Source of the DNA: Caulobacter sp. Root1455
Lineage (GTDB): Bacteria; Pseudomonadota; Alphaproteobacteria; Caulobacterales; Caulobacteraceae
NCBI RefSeq assembly: GCF_001426905.1
Contig: NZ_LMFQ01000021.1
Coordinates: 16,471 to 80,470 of the forward strand
DNA length: 64,000 nt
Reading direction: 5' to 3'
Under the pieces are notes generated by a model. The model was not told the origin of the DNA. It saw only the letters and a program-made list of their open reading frames with translations, and did no database searches. The position numbers and the translations under genes were made by a program. Below, one piece after another: positions 60,499-64,000 of the stretch; within the stretch, counting starts at the first letter, position 1, and each line of letters starts with the position of its first letter.

Positions 60499-61941
60499 AT
60501 GTTCTGGCGCGGCGTGCTTGGATATCTGCCGGTCAATATCGCTCAGGGCGTGGTGGGACTGCTCACCATCGTCCTGTTCACCCGCGTCCTGACGCCCGAA
60601 CAGTACGGCGTCTACGCCCTGGCCTTCTCGGCCCTCAGCCTGACCCAGACCATCCTGCTCACCTGGACGGAAGCGGCGATGGCCCGCTTCCATGCCCGCC
60701 AGGACGCCGACGGCCGCCTGCCCGATCACTTCGCCACCCTCTACCGCCTGTGGTTCGGCCTGGCCCTGGTCGTGCCGGTCGTCGCCGCCGGCGTGCTGCG
60801 CTTCGCCCCGCTGTCGGCGCCGCTGAAGGTCGCCATCGCCGCCGCCTTCGCCGCCGTGGTGGCCAAGAGCCTGACCAAGCTGTCGCAGGAGCGCCGTCGC
60901 GCCGCCGGCGAGGTCTCCAGCGCGGCCCTGCTCGACATCGTCCAGACGGGCGGCGGCTTCGGCCTGGGCCTGGTCCTGGCCCTGGTCGGCCTGGGCGGCG
61001 CGGCGCCGCTGCTGGGCATGGGGGCGATCTCGCTGCTGTGCCTGGTGTTCGTGCTGCCGGCCGACCTGCGTCGCGCCCATGGCGGCCGCTATGACCCGGC
61101 GATGGCCAAGGCCTACGCCGCCTACGGCCTACCGGTGGCCCTGTCGCTGATCCTGGCCCTGGTGCTGTCGACCACCGACCGCTTCCTGCTGGCCGCCTTC
61201 CTCGACGAGCGGGCCGTGGGCGTCTACCACGCCGGCTATTCGCTGGGCTCGCGGACCCTGGACGTCGTCTTCATCTGGCTGGGCATGGCCGGCGGACCGG
61301 CCCTGGTCGCGGCGCTGGAGCGCGGCGGACACGCGGCCCTCAAGGACGCCGCCCACGAACAGGCCGGCTTCATGGTGCTGCTGACCCTGCCCGCCGCCGT
61401 CGGCCTGGCCCTGGTCGGCCGCCCATTGGCGCAGGTGATGGTCGGACCCGGACTGAGCGCCGGCGCCGGCCAGGTCGTGCCCTGGATCGCCGCGGCCGGC
61501 TGGCTGTCGGGCGTGACCACCTACTACCTGCTGCAGGCCTTCACCCTGGGCAAGCGCACGATGATGCTGATCGCCTGCATGGCCATCCCGGCCGGGGCGA
61601 ACGTGGCCCTGAACCTGGCGCTGATCCCGCGCTTCGGCCTGGACGGCGCGCTGTGGTCGACCGCCGCCAGCTATGGCGTCGGGGCCGCGGCCGCCGCGAT
61701 CCTCGGCCGCCGGGCTTGCCCCCTGCCCGTGCCGTGGGTCGGCCTGGCCAAGTCGGGCCTGGCCTGCGCCCTGATGGCCGTCGCCGTGCTGGCCGTGCCG
61801 GCCCTCGGCGGCGTGGTCGAACTGATCCTGAAAGCGTCCGTGGGCGCCGTCGTCTATGGCGCGGCGGTCCTGGCCCTCGACGCCGGCGGCCTGCGCGCCC
61901 GGGTCATGGACATTCTCCAACGCCGACTGAAACCCGCATGA
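60499..61941 (+). CDS. hfsF: Holdfast lipopolysaccharide flippase HfsF
   Basis: A 480-residue Wzx-like flippase (MATE/PST fold) with about 14 hydrophobic helices. The N-terminus is typical of polysaccharide exporters (VLGYLPVNIAQGVVGLLTIV, then FTRVLTPEQYGVYALAFS). The cytoplasmic loop LTKLSQERRRAAGEVS and STTDRFLLAAFLDERAVGVY are conserved-type segments. It flips the lipid-linked holdfast repeat across the inner membrane. It lies nine bases after hfsE, and its stop overlaps the hfsG start (ATGA). Confidence 0.88.
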   Translation: MFWRGVLGYLPVNIAQGVVGLLTIVLFTRVLTPEQYGVYALAFSALSLTQTILLTWTEAAMARFHARQDADGRLPDHFATLYRLWFGLALVVPVVAAGVLRFAPLSAPLKVAIAAAFAAVVAKSLTKLSQERRRAAGEVSSAALLDIVQTGGGFGLGLVLALVGLGGAAPLLGMGAISLLCLVFVLPADLRRAHGGRYDPAMAKAYAAYGLPVALSLILALVLSTTDRFLLAAFLDERAVGVYHAGYSLGSRTLDVVFIWLGMAGGPALVAALERGGHAALKDAAHEQAGFMVLLTLPAAVGLALVGRPLAQVMVGPGLSAGAGQVVPWIAAAGWLSGVTTYYLLQAFTLGKRTMMLIACMAIPAGANVALNLALIPRFGLDGALWSTAASYGVGAAAAAILGRRACPLPVPWVGLAKSGLACALMAVAVLAVPALGGVVELILKASVGAVVYGAAVLALDAGGLRARVMDILQRRLKPA

Positions 61942-62879
61942 CCGAAGCGACCGAAACCTTCGTCGACAACGCCGCCTGGGCCGCCCTTGACGGAAAGGGG
62001 GCCACGCCGCGCCTGTCGGTGCTGATCCCGACCTATCGCGACGATCCCAGCGCCCTGCTCAAGGCCCTGGACGAGCGCGGAGTCGACGCCGAGATCGTGC
62101 TGCTCGACGACGGCGGCGGCGACGCCGACCTGACCCGGCGCATGGCCGCTCGCCTCGAGAAGCTGAAACTGCCCGCCCGGCTGATCGTGCTGTCGCCCAA
62201 CGAGGGCCGGGCCAAGGGCCGCAACCGCCTGGCCAAGCACGCCCGGGGCCGGCATCTGCTGTTTCTCGACAGCGACATGCTGCCCGATCCCAAGGACTTC
62301 CTGACCCGCTGGGCGGCCGTCGCGGCCGACGACGTGGCGGTGGCATTCGGCGGCTTCACCCTGGACCAGACCCCGCGTCGTCCCGAGCACGAGCTGCACC
62401 GGTCCATGGCGCTGAAGAGCGACTGCACCCCGGCCCCGGAACGGGCCAGGGAGCCGGAAAAGCACGTCTTCACCTCCAACCTGCTGGTCCGTCGCGACGT
62501 CTTCGAAACCATCGGGTTCGACGAAGGCTTCGCCGGATGGGGCTGGGAGGACGTCGAGTGGGCCATGCGCGTGGTCCGGTTCCATCCGATCCTGCACATC
62601 GACAATTCGGCCACCCATCTGGGCCTCGACACCGCCTCGGCCCTGGCCGCCAAGTACGAGCAGTCGGCCGCCAACTTCGCCCGGGTGGTCGCCGGCCATC
62701 GCGAGGTGGTCAGCGCCTATCCCAGCTACAAGGCGGCCAAGGCCCTGAAGGTCGCGCCCTTGCGGGGGGTCTGGCGGCCGGGGCTCAAGGCCTTCGCCCT
62801 CAACGAGGCGGCCCCGACGCCGCTTCGCGCCTTCGCCCTGCGGCTCTATCGCGCCGCCCTCTATTCGGACGCCGTCTGA
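61938..62879 (+). CDS. hfsG: Holdfast glycosyltransferase HfsG
   Basis: A 313-residue family 2 glycosyltransferase. It has LSVLIPTYRDDPSALLKALD near residue 26, IVLLDDGGGDADLTRR, LLFLDSDMLPDPKDF (DxD) and a GT2 acceptor-side motif DEGFAGWGWEDVEWAMRV. HfsG adds a GlcNAc-type sugar to the lipid-linked holdfast intermediate. It overlaps hfsF by ATGA and hfsH by TGATG. Confidence 0.9.
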   Translation: MTEATETFVDNAAWAALDGKGATPRLSVLIPTYRDDPSALLKALDERGVDAEIVLLDDGGGDADLTRRMAARLEKLKLPARLIVLSPNEGRAKGRNRLAKHARGRHLLFLDSDMLPDPKDFLTRWAAVAADDVAVAFGGFTLDQTPRRPEHELHRSMALKSDCTPAPERAREPEKHVFTSNLLVRRDVFETIGFDEGFAGWGWEDVEWAMRVVRFHPILHIDNSATHLGLDTASALAAKYEQSAANFARVVAGHREVVSAYPSYKAAKALKVAPLRGVWRPGLKAFALNEAAPTPLRAFALRLYRAALYSDAV

Positions 62880-63652
62880 TGCAGACCTCATTTGAAAAAG
62901 TCGACGCCTACGAGCCCGACCGCAGCCTGAAGGGCAAGGTCCGCCGCCGGCTGATCCGCCTGGCCCATCGCCGACCCGCCCGCGTGAAGCTGGAGCGGCC
63001 GATGGTGTCGTTCAGCTTCGACGACGCGCCGGCCACGGCCTGCGAAGCTGGAGCCCGCGTGCTGGAACAACGCGGCCTGCGCGGCACCTACTATTTCGCC
63101 GCCGGCCTGACCGGCCGCGAGGGTCCGATGGGCCGCTTCGCCACCGGGGCGGACGCCGCCCGCCTGCACGCCGCCGGCCACGAGATCGCCTGCCACACCT
63201 TCTCTCACCTGGACTGCGGCCAGGCTTCGCAAGCCGAGACCCTGGCCGACGTCGACCTCAACGCCCGACATCTGGCCGAGTGGGGGACCGGCCAGCCGGT
63301 CAGCTTCGCCTACCCCTATGGCGACGTCGCCTCGCCCGCCAAGACCGCGCTGGCGGGCCGCTTCAAGACCCTGCGCGCCCTGCACCACGGTCTGGTCGCC
63401 ACCGGCGCCGACCTCAACCAGGCTCCGGCGGTCGGCGTCGAGGGCGCGGACGGCGAACAGGTCGCTCTGGACTGGTTGGACAAGGCCCACCGGCGCAAGG
63501 CCTGGCTGATCCTCTACACCCATGACGTGGCGCCCGAGCCGTCGCGATGGGGCTGCACGACGGGCGCGCTGGAGCGGCTGGTTGATGGGGCGCTGATGGC
63601 CGGCTTCGACGTGGTGACCGTGGCCGAAGGGGCGCGGCGGATCGGGGCGTAG
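62879..63652 (+). CDS. hfsH: Holdfast polysaccharide deacetylase HfsH
   Basis: A 257-residue NodB-fold carbohydrate esterase family 4 enzyme. Motif 1 is VSFSFDDAPATAC (catalytic base and metal Asp), motif 2 is IACHTFSHLDCGQ (metal His pair), then FAYPYGDVASPAK and the late WLILYTHDVAPEPSRWGCT. HfsH removes acetyl groups from holdfast GlcNAc, which is needed for adhesion and retention at the cell surface. The start overlaps the hfsG stop. Confidence 0.92.
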   Translation: MQTSFEKVDAYEPDRSLKGKVRRRLIRLAHRRPARVKLERPMVSFSFDDAPATACEAGARVLEQRGLRGTYYFAAGLTGREGPMGRFATGADAARLHAAGHEIACHTFSHLDCGQASQAETLADVDLNARHLAEWGTGQPVSFAYPYGDVASPAKTALAGRFKTLRALHHGLVATGADLNQAPAVGVEGADGEQVALDWLDKAHRRKAWLILYTHDVAPEPSRWGCTTGALERLVDGALMAGFDVVTVAEGARRIGA

Positions 63653-63659
63653 CTCACGG

Positions 63660-63779
63660 ACTTGCCCCCACCTGACCGCTTCGCGGTCTGTCCGCCCCCA
63701 TAGGGGGCGGAGGATGGAAACGCGGCTCCTCTTCCCCCCGTGGGGGAAGACGGCCGCGAAGCGGCCGTAGGGGGCAAGT
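63660..63779. repeat. Nested intergenic palindromic element
   Basis: A 120-bp segment bounded by inverted ends (63660-63670 and 63768-63779, ACTTGCCCCC against GGGGGCAAGT). Inside are four perfect or near-perfect hairpins: 63674-63688, 63693-63709, 63731-63749 and 63751-63767. It looks like a mobile REP/MITE-like intergenic repeat of this genus and may also terminate the hfs transcript. Confidence 0.7.
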
Positions 63780-64000
63780 GCTCACCGGCACGACCTCTCG
63801 TCCTCACGCGGAAGCCCGCTGAGCAGATGGGGAGGGTGCGAAGCGCCCGGGCTCCGCCCGGAGGATTTGCAGGTGATGTACCGTTTCGACGAAGACGAGC
63901 GCTTCGCGTGGAGCCGTTGTTCGGGAGCGGTCCGGCAGGCAGGGGTCTTAGCCCTTCTCCGGACGCTTTCGCTCGCGCCCCCGACGGGCGGGCCAGGGCG
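63780..64000. other. Non-coding tail of window
   Basis: About 220 bp with short GC-rich palindromes (for example 63842-63861) and no recognisable coding frame. The next gene, possibly another hfs gene, must start beyond the window. Confidence 0.4.

Overview
The window is high-GC alphaproteobacterial chromosome and almost certainly comes from Caulobacter or a close relative. The clearest marker is the holdfast polysaccharide gene run hfsE-hfsF-hfsG-hfsH at the right end. Supporting signs are dense coding on both strands, many ATGA stop/start overlaps, an Mla lipid-transport operon, a KGG-repeat stress protein and a ceramidase-family membrane hydrolase.

Layout, left to right. 1-9.5 kb: the 5' part of hrpB, an APC amino-acid permease, a metallo-beta-lactamase-fold hydrolase, and an OmpR-type response regulator with its sensor kinase flanked by two exported EF-hand proteins; then a DUF1345 membrane protein and two small ORFs. 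9.5-12.6 kb: a single-chain EgtB-EgtD ergothioneine enzyme and a glutathione S-transferase. 12.7-20.6 kb: a two-gene signalling operon of a 1945-residue cytosolic hybrid kinase with nine near-identical HAMP-type repeats and a second hybrid kinase. 20.8-24.5 kb: mlaA-mlaC-mlaD-mlaE-mlaF, whose first ribosome-binding site lies inside a strong hairpin.

25.5-39.8 kb is the most unusual part: a 14-gene co-directional locus for a phage-tail-like contractile injection system. It has a cap-like protein, one sheath, one tube, a Pro/Arg-rich linker protein, a LysM protein, a VgrG-like spike, a PAAR-like tip, gp25, a J-type baseplate protein fused to an Asp-box beta-propeller, and a tail protein I. These are followed, apparently in the same transcript, by two twin proteins (Ig-like domain, one membrane helix, PASTA domains), a polytopic membrane protein with an HExxH motif and a membrane-anchored acidic Cys-rich protein. 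No capsid, terminase, integrase or lysis genes are present, and no AAA+ ATPase or tape measure is recognisable. I infer a cell-envelope-anchored contractile machine. An AT-rich segment of about 575 bp lies upstream of the operon.

40.4-52 kb carries a ceramidase-like gene and a surface-sugar cluster: rfbF, rfbG and rfbH for CDP-3,6-dideoxy-4-ketohexose, a TPP enzyme, a C-methyltransferase-like protein, other methyltransferases, an epimerase/reductase, a NeuB-family synthase and a glycosyltransferase. The combination suggests a branched-chain deoxysugar on LPS or another glycan. rfbH has no ATG, GTG or TTG start in its conserved N-terminal region and probably starts at ATT.

52-58.4 kb is a stress/detoxification stretch: a methyltransferase coupled to a frameshifted ArsR-like gene, a three-domain phosphoribosyltransferase-hydrolase-erythromycin-esterase protein, a nitroreductase, an SDR and an Hsp20 with a structured leader. 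A tRNA-Ser(GCT) separates this from the hfs genes, and the window ends in nested intergenic inverted repeats.
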